Below, piece after piece: positions 34,014 to 42,642 of a stretch of 64,000 bases of DNA. The position numbers and the translations under genes were made by a program. The notes under the pieces are model-generated. The model ran no database searches. It saw only the letters and a list, made by a program, of their open reading frames with translations, and was not told the DNA's origin. This stretch comes from JBBRHQ01 sp963781345. GTDB lineage: Bacteria; Actinomycetota; Thermoleophilia; Solirubrobacterales; 70-9. The stretch lies in assembly GCA_963781345.1 (NCBI GenBank), contig CAWAFQ010000003.1, positions 124,001-188,000 on the forward strand. Reading direction: 5' to 3'. Positions within the stretch are counted from its first letter, which is position 1. Each line of letters starts with the position of its first letter.

Positions 34014-34129
34014 TTGCCGCTCCGCGACCACCGCACCGCGGCGTCCCCAGCCCACCGCGCCGCCGCGTCCCCAGCCCGCCGCTGGTCAGTGCCGTTGGCT
34101 GGTCGTGAATCGAGGCCATCGGCGCAAAG

Positions 34130-34157
34130 AGAAGGGCGGCCCGGAGGCCGCCCTTCT
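34130..34157. terminator. Strong hairpin between convergent genes
   Basis: AGAAGGGCGGCC pairs perfectly with GGCCGCCCTTCT around a CGGA tetraloop. It lies between the anti-sigma gene and the convergent secreted-protein gene and so may stop both. Confidence 0.8.
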
Positions 34158-34184
34158 CGGTAAACGCCTGTTACCGCAGTCGGG

Positions 34185-34967
34185 CTACTTGCCCGAGACG
34201 GCGCACTTCTGGCTGGAGCCGACGGTGATCGAACCGGCGTTGGGGGTCGGATCGCCCGGGTCGCTCTTGTAGGTGAACGTGCCCTTGAATGCCCACGTCT
34301 TGTTCTTGTGGCTGCACTTGGCGCTGACGTAGGTGTGGTTGACCTTGCCGACCTTGACCGGCTTGTGGTCGACCGTGACGTCGAAAATCGTCGTCGCGGT
34401 TGCGGCGGGCAGCGGCGGCACGACGACGTCGAGCCTCCAGCCGAACTTGCCACCGACCTTGTTCAGCGTCCCGACCAGAACCGTGGTCGAGGCGATCGCA
34501 TCAACGCGGGTATGCAGCAGGATCACCGGCTTGCCCCCAATCGGCTTGCCGTTGAACGCTGTGATGACCGCGCTCGTGTCCGGGCTCGCGGGGTCGCCCG
34601 CGATCTTGACCACGGCCTTGCCGGTGCCGACCTTGGACGAAGCGCAGGCAGCAAGAGCAGCCGCGGTCGTGGTTCCGGTGATGTTCTTGGTGCAGACCGG
34701 AAGGCCCTTGGTGTCGAACTTGATGTCGCTGTCGTAGAAAATCTGGGCCTTGGTGACCGGGGTGATCGCGAATGCACCGGTCGTGGTGCTGCCGGTCGTC
34801 GTGAGGCTCCTGAGGCTGTTCCGCTTGAAGGTGGTCTTGCCGCCCTTGCCGGGCTTCAGCGTGACCGCCATCTTCTGCGTGTTCTGGGTGTTGTTGGCGC
34901 CGGAGGCAATCGCGGTGACGCTGATTGCGAGGGCCAGGCCCAGCACCCATACGAGATGCTTTCGCAT
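34185..34967 (-). CDS. Secreted protein of unknown function after the mce cluster
   Basis: A 260-residue protein with a signal peptide (LVWVLGLALAISVTAIASGA) and a beta-rich mature part containing VTKAQIFYDSDIKFDTKGLPVC, VGTGKAVVKIAG, LLHTRVDAIASTTVLVG and WRLDVVVPPLPAATATTIFDVTV. The regular alternation suggests a beta-sandwich. Four cysteines may form disulfides. I do not recognise the family. It is on the same strand as the mce cluster, about 180 bases after its last gene, which may mean a related envelope role. A GGAG-type site lies before the ATG. Confidence 0.65.
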   Translation of the reverse strand: MRKHLVWVLGLALAISVTAIASGANNTQNTQKMAVTLKPGKGGKTTFKRNSLRSLTTTGSTTTGAFAITPVTKAQIFYDSDIKFDTKGLPVCTKNITGTTTAAALAACASSKVGTGKAVVKIAGDPASPDTSAVITAFNGKPIGGKPVILLHTRVDAIASTTVLVGTLNKVGGKFGWRLDVVVPPLPAATATTIFDVTVDHKPVKVGKVNHTYVSAKCSHKNKTWAFKGTFTYKSDPGDPTPNAGSITVGSSQKCAVSGK

Positions 34968-35149
34968 TCCTTTGACTCTCCTTGGTCCTGGCGCCTCCCA
35001 GGGCGCCGTTTTCCCCGCGGATTCCCCGCGGCTATCTCTCCCGGCCCGAACCTATCAGGGCGCGGGCCTGCATCAAAAACGAGGTGAGCCGCCAAAAGTT
35101 GCGGTTCTCCTCCCTGCGTGTCAAAAGATACCCAATTCCATGAGAACCG

Positions 35150-36730
35150 TTACGGCCTGGAGAAGACGTGCAGGTACTTGGTCGCCGGCTGGCCGGTCTG
35201 GCCCAACGGCGAGTAGGTGCCCTGAGCAGTGCACGGCGGTGCCGGGACCGTGTTCGTGTTGGTGTTGTTGATCAGCGCGTAGAGCTTGATCCGCTCGTAG
35301 AGGTTCTGCGCGTCGGCGGCCGTCGGCATGCCGGTCGCGGTCTGGAAGGTCGACTTCTCGCCAGCCGTCAGCGCGCCCCAGTCGCGCATGATCGCGTTGA
35401 TCCCGGTCGAGCACTGCCGCGTCTCGAAGGAGCGGACTCCGCCCTTCGACGCCTTGATGTTCAGGTACCCACCGGGCTTGACGTAGGGATTGCCGCGGTT
35501 GACCAGAACTCGCTTCGGGTAGGCCGAGAGCGAGTCCGGTGCGAGCGGCACCCCGGTGCGCAGGTACTTCACGGTCGAGTTGTTCGTCTCCGGCCCGGCG
35601 GCTGCCGCGTTTGTTGCCGCCGCTGCGTTGCCGAGGAAGGCCGCAAGTTCCTTCTTGTAGAGGCCGACGGCCTGCAGCAACGGGTCGAGCTCCTGGAAGA
35701 ACGGGTCGAGGCGACCGAGGTAGGGCGGAAGGTCCTTGAGCAGGAACTTGCGCAGCGCGGGGAACTGGACCGGCGCAGCGCGGATCACGGGGTCGAGGCC
35801 GATGAAGAAGTCGCGCAGGATTGGCGCCAGGCGGCCGGTGTCCTGCAGCACCGGCGCCAGGTTGCGAGCCGCCGGACGCAACTGGGTGACCAGGGGGTTG
35901 GTGTTGGCGGCGAAGCGATCGAGCCGGTTCAGGGTCAGCTGGGACTCATTGAGGAAGGTCGGCAGGACGACGAAGAGGTCCTGGAGGTCGCGGCTGCGCT
36001 GCGCGGTCGTCTGGAAGACGGCATTGCTGTTGCGAATCAGGCCCTGCAGCTGACCCTGGCGAGCGGTGAGGGCGCCGAGGACGACGCCGGTGTTGCGGAC
36101 GAACTGGCTGACCGCGACGCGCTGGGTGTCGAGGACGCGCACGACCTTGTTGGCGTCGGTGAAGGTCGGCTCGAGCAGGCCGAAGGTCGTGTTGAGCCCG
36201 GGACCGCGACCCCTGAACGCCACCGCCGCATCGGCCATCCAGTTCTGGAAGGCGACCCTCGTCTTCGCGTTGAAGGTGCGGAAGATCTCGTCGAGCTCGA
36301 CCGAGGGCGCGACCTGGGCCTGCGCCAGCTCGCCGCCGTCGGGAAGATTGGGGTCGTTGCGATCGCCGGGCGACAGCTCGACGTAGGTTTCGCCGAGAAG
36401 TGTCTTCTGCCGCAAGATCGCCCGCGTGTTGGCGGGAATCGGGGCGTAGGTGTTGCTGAGCTCGATCGTGGCCACCGCCGAGCCGGCGTCCTCGCCGCTG
36501 CCGAGGTTGATCCCGGTGACCTTTCCGACCGAGACCCCTGAGATCCGCACATCGGACTGGTTGGCCAGCTGGCCGACCTCCCTGAACGGGATGTTGAAGT
36601 TGTAGCCCTCCGCCTTCAGCGGCGTCGGCCCGCCGAAGGAGACCCAGAGGAACAGCAGCAGGCCGAAGCACGACAGCGTGAAGCCGGCGATGATCGTGAT
36701 CTGGGCTATCGAGGGGGCTTGCTTTTGCAT
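35150..36730 (-). CDS. MCE family protein (6th gene of the cluster)
   Basis: A 526-residue protein with an N-terminal membrane helix (IAQITIIAGFTLSCFGLLLFLWV) and an MCE/MlaD domain (about 40-120: FREVGQLANQSDVRISGVSVGKVTGI, RAILRQKTLLGETYVELSPG). A long helical region follows, then a C-terminal part with two cysteines. MCE subunits form ring or tube complexes that carry lipids across the envelope. The ATG lies four bases after the preceding mce stop. It corresponds in position to MceF, but the six paralogues diverge too much to assign letters by eye. Confidence 0.88.
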   Translation of the reverse strand: MQKQAPSIAQITIIAGFTLSCFGLLLFLWVSFGGPTPLKAEGYNFNIPFREVGQLANQSDVRISGVSVGKVTGINLGSGEDAGSAVATIELSNTYAPIPANTRAILRQKTLLGETYVELSPGDRNDPNLPDGGELAQAQVAPSVELDEIFRTFNAKTRVAFQNWMADAAVAFRGRGPGLNTTFGLLEPTFTDANKVVRVLDTQRVAVSQFVRNTGVVLGALTARQGQLQGLIRNSNAVFQTTAQRSRDLQDLFVVLPTFLNESQLTLNRLDRFAANTNPLVTQLRPAARNLAPVLQDTGRLAPILRDFFIGLDPVIRAAPVQFPALRKFLLKDLPPYLGRLDPFFQELDPLLQAVGLYKKELAAFLGNAAAATNAAAAGPETNNSTVKYLRTGVPLAPDSLSAYPKRVLVNRGNPYVKPGGYLNIKASKGGVRSFETRQCSTGINAIMRDWGALTAGEKSTFQTATGMPTAADAQNLYERIKLYALINNTNTNTVPAPPCTAQGTYSPLGQTGQPATKYLHVFSRP

Positions 36731-36734
36731 CAGT

Positions 36735-38048
36735 TCACGGGCAGATCTGGGTCGACGGCGGCAGGTTGGAGGTCTGCAGGTTGGTCTTCAGGAGTGCGTT
36801 CGCAGCGGCCGTGAGCTCGCCCAGCCTGGCGGTGCTGCAGGTGTAGACCAGCAGTCCCCGGCGCAGCGGTCCCTCGGCGTCCTGGGTGAGGAAGATCGAG
36901 TTGAAGTTGTGGTTGAGCCAGGAGAGCCAGAACAGGTAGCCCTCCTGGGTCGAGCCCGGCGGGTTATAGGCGAGCTCGTTGAGCAGCAGATTGAGGTCGG
37001 AGAAGGTCGTGCGCAGGTTCTTCGAGGTCTTCGCAAGCGGCTCTGACGCCTGCACGAGGTGGGTGAGCGTCGGCCGGATCTTGCGGGTGAACGGCCGGAT
37101 CTGGTCGCGGATCGGGGCCCTGGTCTCCTTGAATGTCTGCTGGGTGGCCTCGAGCGCCGGCTTCAGAGCCACCGCCGATGGGATCAGCGCCAGCAGCGAG
37201 GGCTTCAGCACGCGCGAGAGCTGGTCGGATTTCTCCAGTCCCGACTGGGTCGCACGCAGGGTCGGCGGCAGCTCCTGAAGCGCGGCCTGCAGTGAGGCCT
37301 GCTGGCGGGCGAAGGGGGCGAGGGCAGCGTCGGTGGAGTCGACGAAGCGGGCCAGGTCGGCGTCATGGCGGCCGAGCTCCTGGGCGATCAGGCTGAAGTT
37401 GTGGATCGAGCGGCGGATGTTGCGGCGCCGAACCTCGAGCGCCGTCCCGATCCGGGCGAGATCGCGAGTGAACGGCTCGAAGCGCCGAAGCGCCGCCGAG
37501 AACTCCTTGCCGTTGCCACCCAGCCCCTCCCCGCCCCCTTCCAGCAACAAAGCCAGGTACTCGCGGGTGTCGGCGTCGAGGGTGGCGAGGATCTGGTCCG
37601 GCTGGACATTGGGCGTCGTCTGGGCCAGCGGGATCGTCGAGTCCTCCGGCGGTGTCTTGCCCTTGGTCCCGGGGTCGACCTCGATCACCATGTCGTTGAG
37701 GCCGGTCTTCGGCCGCAGCAGCAGCTTCGCATCGGCGTGGATCAGCTTCGCGTACTCGGGCTTGATGTCCATCCGCACCACGGCGTTGCCGTCCTCGAGG
37801 CTGACGGCACCGACCTTGCCCACCTGGATGCCGGCGATGTCGATCGCCTGCCCCTGGCCGGGGGTGACGGCCTGCGCGGTCGCGAACTCGGCGTTGACCT
37901 TGTAGAAGTCCTGGCCCAGGATCGGCACCCAACCCGGCAGCGCCGCCTTCTGGTTGTAGAGAATCACGACCAGCACGAACAGCGCCGCCAGCATCAGGGC
38001 GACGATGCCGATGAAATCACGAAGGTGGTTCTTGATCGCTCGCTTCAT
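36735..38048 (-). CDS. MCE family protein (5th gene of the cluster)
   Basis: A 437-residue protein. N-terminal membrane helix IGIVALMLAALFVLVVILYN, then an MCE domain with YKVNAEFATAQAVTPGQGQAIDIAGIQVGKVGAV and LLLRPKTGLNDMVIEVDPG. A long alpha-helical stretch typical of tube-forming MCE subunits follows (about 170-380). It begins directly after the stop of the previous gene and is followed after four bases by the next. The final residues carry two cysteines (YTCSTA and QICP). Confidence 0.88.
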   Translation of the reverse strand: MKRAIKNHLRDFIGIVALMLAALFVLVVILYNQKAALPGWVPILGQDFYKVNAEFATAQAVTPGQGQAIDIAGIQVGKVGAVSLEDGNAVVRMDIKPEYAKLIHADAKLLLRPKTGLNDMVIEVDPGTKGKTPPEDSTIPLAQTTPNVQPDQILATLDADTREYLALLLEGGGEGLGGNGKEFSAALRRFEPFTRDLARIGTALEVRRRNIRRSIHNFSLIAQELGRHDADLARFVDSTDAALAPFARQQASLQAALQELPPTLRATQSGLEKSDQLSRVLKPSLLALIPSAVALKPALEATQQTFKETRAPIRDQIRPFTRKIRPTLTHLVQASEPLAKTSKNLRTTFSDLNLLLNELAYNPPGSTQEGYLFWLSWLNHNFNSIFLTQDAEGPLRRGLLVYTCSTARLGELTAAANALLKTNLQTSNLPPSTQICP

Positions 38049-39572
38049 CTACGGGTACGCGGTCGGGTTGGTCGGCCCGGCGGCAGCAGCGGGTCCGTTG
38101 AGGTTGGGGACGGCGTTCTTGTAACAGAGCTTGCTCGACTTGATCGGCGGCGTGCCGCGCAACTGCGGACGCGTGCCGAGCGGCGGCGCGATTGTGTTCC
38201 CGAACATCTCGTCGGCGGCTGCCGCTGCGCCTGGCGTCCCCTCCGGGTTGGGGTTCTTGACCTTCACCGGTCCGCCACCGGGCTGGAAGCGGACATACAT
38301 GCCGTTGCCGTCGAAGTTGGCGCTCTCGCCGCTGATCCCGGTCGCCGTGTAGAAGAACTCGCGGTAGTTCGGCTGGCCCGAGGAGAAGTTGTAGGGACCG
38401 AAGCTGTCGGCGAGGACGACGTTGCCCGCCGGGATCAGGTTCTCGTCGACGCATCGGTTGAAGTTGGTCAGCTGCGGCAGCAGCCCGAGAGCCTCCTGTG
38501 CCGCGTCGTTGAGCTGGGGGGTGCCGCGGGCGAGCAGCGAGGCGATCCCGCCCAGCTCACGCTCGCTCAGAAGTGGTTTCGCCTGCGCCAGCCAGGGCAG
38601 CGCGGCGTTGATCGTCGCCGGCAGCTCGGCTACTCCCGGGCGCACCGCGATCGCCCAGCCGCGCAGCGCCGGCAGGGCCGAGTTGAGGTCGACGAGCGAG
38701 CGTTTGGCTGTGTCGAGGGTCGGCGCAAGCAGGCGGACCGTCTCCGACAGGTTGTCCGACTGCGACGCCAGGGCGCCGGTGAAGGTGTTGAGATTCGAGA
38801 TCAGGCCCTGCAGCTGGACCTCGCGGCTGGCCAGCGCCTTGAAGGTCCGGTTGCCTCCAACTAGCAGGTTGGAGAGATCGTCGGGCTGCGTGCCGAGCAG
38901 CGCCTCGTTGACGATCGCCGAGCCGCGCCCGGCGTCGGCGCCGTAGTCGAATGTCTGGTTGAGCGCGGTCGCCGCGGTCTCGCCCTGGACCTGCGGGTCC
39001 TGGGTCTTGTCGTCGGCCGGGGTCGGCTGGTAGGTGAGCGCGGTACCGAAGCCCTCCAACAGCTTCTGCAGGCCCGCCCGCTCGGGCTTCTGCAGCGCCG
39101 TCAGCACCTGGTCGAGCTGAACCGCGGTCGAGGTCCGCGTCACCGGAATCGTCGCCCTGTCCGGGAGATCGGGGGCGCTGGGGCTGCCCGGGTCGAGCTC
39201 GATGAAGAAGTTGCCCTCGAGGAAGATCCTCGGCCTGATCGAGGCCCCCGCGTCTGCGTGGACAGGACGGCCCGCGTCGCTGACGGTGAAGGTCACCACC
39301 GAGTTGTCGCCCTTGCGCTCGAGCCCCGTCACCTCGCCTACGTTGACGCCCGCAATCCGAACCGGGGCCTTGAGGCTGATGTTGGCGCCGTTGGCAAAGG
39401 TCGCCTTGAGCTGGTAACCGGGGCTTTGGAACGGCAGCTCCTTGGTGAAGGCGAGCCAGAGGCCGGCGATCACCAGCACCATCACGATCGCTCCGATCAC
39501 CACCGGGCCGGGCCCGCCCCAGTTGCGGAAGAAGGTCTCGTTGTACTTGGTTGTCCCGGGCTTTCTCGGCAT
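38049..39572 (-). CDS. MCE family protein (4th gene of the cluster)
   Basis: A 507-residue protein with membrane helix VVIGAIVMVLVIAGLWLAF, an MCE domain (YQLKATFANGANISLKAPVRIAGVNVGEVTGLERKG; IRPRIFLEGNFFIELDPGSPSAPDL) and a long helical region. The C-terminus is low-complexity (AAAAAD, AAAAGPTNP) with conserved FNRCVDENLIPAG and YREFFYTATG segments. The ATG at 39572 lies two bases after the preceding stop; the frame stays open upstream but without domain homology. Confidence 0.88.
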   Translation of the reverse strand: MPRKPGTTKYNETFFRNWGGPGPVVIGAIVMVLVIAGLWLAFTKELPFQSPGYQLKATFANGANISLKAPVRIAGVNVGEVTGLERKGDNSVVTFTVSDAGRPVHADAGASIRPRIFLEGNFFIELDPGSPSAPDLPDRATIPVTRTSTAVQLDQVLTALQKPERAGLQKLLEGFGTALTYQPTPADDKTQDPQVQGETAATALNQTFDYGADAGRGSAIVNEALLGTQPDDLSNLLVGGNRTFKALASREVQLQGLISNLNTFTGALASQSDNLSETVRLLAPTLDTAKRSLVDLNSALPALRGWAIAVRPGVAELPATINAALPWLAQAKPLLSERELGGIASLLARGTPQLNDAAQEALGLLPQLTNFNRCVDENLIPAGNVVLADSFGPYNFSSGQPNYREFFYTATGISGESANFDGNGMYVRFQPGGGPVKVKNPNPEGTPGAAAAADEMFGNTIAPPLGTRPQLRGTPPIKSSKLCYKNAVPNLNGPAAAAGPTNPTAYP

Positions 39573-39574
39573 GG

Positions 39575-41011
39575 CTACTTCAGCTGCTCCGGAATCTGGC
39601 CCGAGGTGACTATCCCCTGGTTGCCGGGTACGTTGCCGATCACGGTCTGACCCTTCAGATAGGGCTCGTTGCCCGCCTCGCACTCGCGCGGGCTCTGGCC
39701 CGGTGCGGCAGTGTTCGGGTAGGGGTTGTAGTGAAGGTGGTTGGTGATGCCGGGGCCGTCCGCCGGCGCATAGGAGGGCCCCGCCTCGCTGTTGGTGTAG
39801 GTGCCGGACGGCGGGATCGGCGGCATGATCGTGATCGTGCGCAGCCACTTGCCGCTGGAATCACCCGAGCTGACGATGTCGCCGGCGTTCTTGAGCAGGA
39901 TCGTCGCGTAGTTGCAGACCGACTGCGCCGGGGTGATGAACTTCAGTGGCGGTTTGAGGATGTTCGAGGTCCTCGTCAGCGTCGTCAGGCCGTTGGTGAC
40001 GTTCGGGTTCTTGGAGAACTTCAGCAGCGCCTCGGAGGTCGGGCCGAGTTGGTTGTTTAGCGCCGGGGACGCGCGCAGCACCGGCGCGCCGATCGTGAAC
40101 GCCTGCGCCAGCGCCGGCGAGTTCGCCGCCAGCGCCCTCACCCCGGGCTCGAGGTCGTTGAAGAGGCCGGCCGAGTTGCGCAGGAAGGGGCGGATCCTCG
40201 GCAACGTGTCGATCGTGGTCGTCTCCGCGGCGACTCCGTTGCTGATCGAGTCCTGGATGTAGGGGCGGGCGACGACCGCGAGCGCGCTGAAAGTGGTGTC
40301 GAGGGCGACGAACTGGTCGGCCTGGGCCTGGGCCACAGGCGCGGTCTCGCCGGCGATGCTCTCGAGACCGCGGAGGAAACCCGCGAGGTCGGTCTGCGGC
40401 GAACTCAGGTTCCTCATCACCGGGATCAGCCGGGCCACCAGCGGTCGCAGCTCCCCGAGCGCCGCGTTGATCGCGGGGCCGCGCCCGGCGACGGCCCCGC
40501 CGAACTCGACCAGGTTGCGCTGGATATTGCGGCGGGTCGAGGCCTGGAAGGTGTTGAAGAGCTGATCGATCTCGACCGGCTCGGGGCGCGCCGCCTCGAT
40601 CCCGAGCGTGCCGCCCTGCGGCAGGCCCTGACTCGAGCTGCCCGGATTGATCTGCAGGTACTTGAGACCGAGGGCCGAGCGCGAGCGGACGACGAAGGTC
40701 GAGTCGACCGGCAGCGGATCGACGCTGCGGTCGAGCTTCAGGTCGAGCTTGGCCTCGACCGAGCCGTTCGGATTCTGGACCGGGGTGACGGTCTGCACCG
40801 TGCCGACGCGGACGCCGCCGACGCGGACATCGTTGTTCTTGACCAGCGAATTGGCGTTGGGAGCGATCACGGAGACCTGGTAGGTGGGGACGAACGGGAG
40901 CCCGTTGTTGGCGTTGTAGGCGAGGAAGACCGCGACGATCACGATCAGCGTCGTCAGCGCCCCGACCAGAACCGGGCTTGCCGTGAGTCTCTGGATCGGC
41001 CGGTCTCTCAT
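39575..41011 (-). CDS. MCE family protein (3rd gene of the cluster)
   Basis: A 478-residue protein with membrane helix PVLVGALTTLIVIVAVFLAYNA, an MCE domain (YQVSVIAPNANSLVKNNDVRVGGVRVGTVQTV; FVVRSRSALGLKYLQINPG) and a helical middle. The C-terminal part holds NYATILLKNAGDI and a proline-rich segment with two cysteines. It overlaps the previous gene by four bases (ATGA). Confidence 0.88.
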   Translation of the reverse strand: MRDRPIQRLTASPVLVGALTTLIVIVAVFLAYNANNGLPFVPTYQVSVIAPNANSLVKNNDVRVGGVRVGTVQTVTPVQNPNGSVEAKLDLKLDRSVDPLPVDSTFVVRSRSALGLKYLQINPGSSSQGLPQGGTLGIEAARPEPVEIDQLFNTFQASTRRNIQRNLVEFGGAVAGRGPAINAALGELRPLVARLIPVMRNLSSPQTDLAGFLRGLESIAGETAPVAQAQADQFVALDTTFSALAVVARPYIQDSISNGVAAETTTIDTLPRIRPFLRNSAGLFNDLEPGVRALAANSPALAQAFTIGAPVLRASPALNNQLGPTSEALLKFSKNPNVTNGLTTLTRTSNILKPPLKFITPAQSVCNYATILLKNAGDIVSSGDSSGKWLRTITIMPPIPPSGTYTNSEAGPSYAPADGPGITNHLHYNPYPNTAAPGQSPRECEAGNEPYLKGQTVIGNVPGNQGIVTSGQIPEQLK

Positions 41012-42642
41012 GGTCCGAGCAGGTATCGGAGGACGCCGGCGCCGCCCTGGTTGGATCTCGATCTGCGTTGCGCCTGAGGGGTCCCCGTGGCTCCGGTGGT
41101 GCCGGTGGCTCCGGTGGTGCCGGTGGCTCCCGTCACTCCCGTCACCCCTGTCGAGCCGGTGCCGGGGGCCGTGCCCAACGCGGATCCGAAGCCGTTGAGG
41201 CCGGTCGTGGCGCCACTGTCGTTGACGCCGGGAACCGCCAGGGTGCCGCCGCTATCGATAGAGGCCTGGTCGAGCAGGTCGAGGATCGCCTGGCGGCTGA
41301 ACGGGCCGCCGGCGTAGCGGGCCGCCGGAGCATCGGCGAAGTTGGCGCCGCAGCCGGGGAAGAGCTGTGGCTGATAGATGACGCACGAGGAGACGAGGAT
41401 GTTGGTCCGCTGGTAATGGCCGTACTGGTCGAAGCCGTTGAGCGTGGTGGCGCTACGGACTATGAACTTCATCAGCGCCTCGAAGCCGCCGGTCTTGCGC
41501 AGGGTCGAGATCAGCTTCCTCAGGTTCTTGGTCGGGTTCTGGGCCGCGGTCGCCGTACCCCGGAGCTGGAGCACGACCGGATCGGCGTCGCGGAGGTTGT
41601 CGCCGCTGGCGTCGGCGGCGTCGCCGAGGCTCTTCAGCGCGATCGTGGTCGCCGACGAGAACGGGGCCAGGGCCTTGGTCGACTTGGTGATCGCCGGCGC
41701 GGCGCCGAGCAGCTCGCTGAAGACGGGCTTTGCGGCGTCGGAGAAGCCGCCGAGGTCGTTCATCGTCAACCGCACCTGGCGCAGCGTCTCCGGCAGTAAC
41801 TGGAGGTTGCGCTCGAGTTCGGCGCTTCGCTCCGCCGTCGCCGAGTTGACCGTGGCGGCGCTGCGGATGAAGCCTGTGATGTGGGTGCGCTCGCGTGCCA
41901 GCGGCGCCAGGGAGGTGTCGGAGTCCACCGCGAGCTGCGCCAGTTGCTGGTTCTGTGCGGCGAGGATGGCGAGGACCTTGTTCGTCTCCTGCAGCGCCGG
42001 GCTGGCGCGAAGGACGATCTGGTTGAGATCCTCACCGCGGGCAGCGAGGCCGGCGCCGAGGTCGTTGAGGATGAGACGGAAGCGGTCGGCGTAGGGCTGG
42101 CGCTGGATGTTGTTGACCAGGTCGAGGTCAACGGCCTTGGCGTTGTTCTCGAGAGGCAGCAGGTACTGGCCGGCGCCGATCTGGCCGTCGGGTATCTGCT
42201 TCAACGCAGGTGGCGGCTTCGTCCCCGGCGCCCGCTGCTGGGTCGGCTGGCAGTCGACGAACTTCTCGCCGATCAACGACTGCGGGCGGATCAGGCATGA
42301 GGCGTCGCTGCGGAAATCCTTGAAGCCGGGGTCGACGATGTTGAGGACGACGACGGCCTTGCCCGGGATCGCGTCACCGCGACCGCCGTTGCACTGGCTG
42401 ACATCGGTCTTCGGGCCCCGGCAGGTGTCTATCTCGCCCGGCATCGAGACGTCGACCGACTGGACCGAGCCGACGTTCGCCCCGGCGACGCGAACGTCCT
42501 CGCCGTTGACGACGAAGCCACCGTTGTCGAAGATCGCGCGGAGCTCATAGGTCCCTTCGGAGCCGCTCCCGCCGGCGCTCGCGACCAGAGCCAATCCGAC
42601 CAGGACCGCCACCGCCAGGACTATCAGAAGAACCCGCCTCAT
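41008..42642 (-). CDS. MCE family protein (2nd gene of the cluster) with collagen-like tail
   Basis: A 544-residue protein with membrane helix LLIVLAVAVLVGLALVAS, an MCE domain (YELRAIFDNGGFVVNGEDVRVAGANVGSVQSV; CLIRPQSLIGEKFVDCQP) and a long helical region. The MCE loop is enlarged and holds two cysteines (DTCRGPKTDVSQC). Near the end (about residues 500-525) runs a collagen-like Gly-x-Thr repeat (GVTGATGTTGATGTTGATG) coded by a GC-rich minisatellite. The start overlaps the first gene's stop (ATGA). Confidence 0.88.
   Translation of the reverse strand: MRRVLLIVLAVAVLVGLALVASAGGSGSEGTYELRAIFDNGGFVVNGEDVRVAGANVGSVQSVDVSMPGEIDTCRGPKTDVSQCNGGRGDAIPGKAVVVLNIVDPGFKDFRSDASCLIRPQSLIGEKFVDCQPTQQRAPGTKPPPALKQIPDGQIGAGQYLLPLENNAKAVDLDLVNNIQRQPYADRFRLILNDLGAGLAARGEDLNQIVLRASPALQETNKVLAILAAQNQQLAQLAVDSDTSLAPLARERTHITGFIRSAATVNSATAERSAELERNLQLLPETLRQVRLTMNDLGGFSDAAKPVFSELLGAAPAITKSTKALAPFSSATTIALKSLGDAADASGDNLRDADPVVLQLRGTATAAQNPTKNLRKLISTLRKTGGFEALMKFIVRSATTLNGFDQYGHYQRTNILVSSCVIYQPQLFPGCGANFADAPAARYAGGPFSRQAILDLLDQASIDSGGTLAVPGVNDSGATTGLNGFGSALGTAPGTGSTGVTGVTGATGTTGATGTTGATGTPQAQRRSRSNQGGAGVLRYLLGP
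41086..41160. repeat. Short tandem repeat (9-base units) in an mce gene
   Basis: Units near GGTGGCTCC and GGTGGTGCC repeat in tandem. They code for Gly-x-Thr triplets in the tail of the second MCE protein. Such tracts can change copy number by slippage. Confidence 0.6.
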
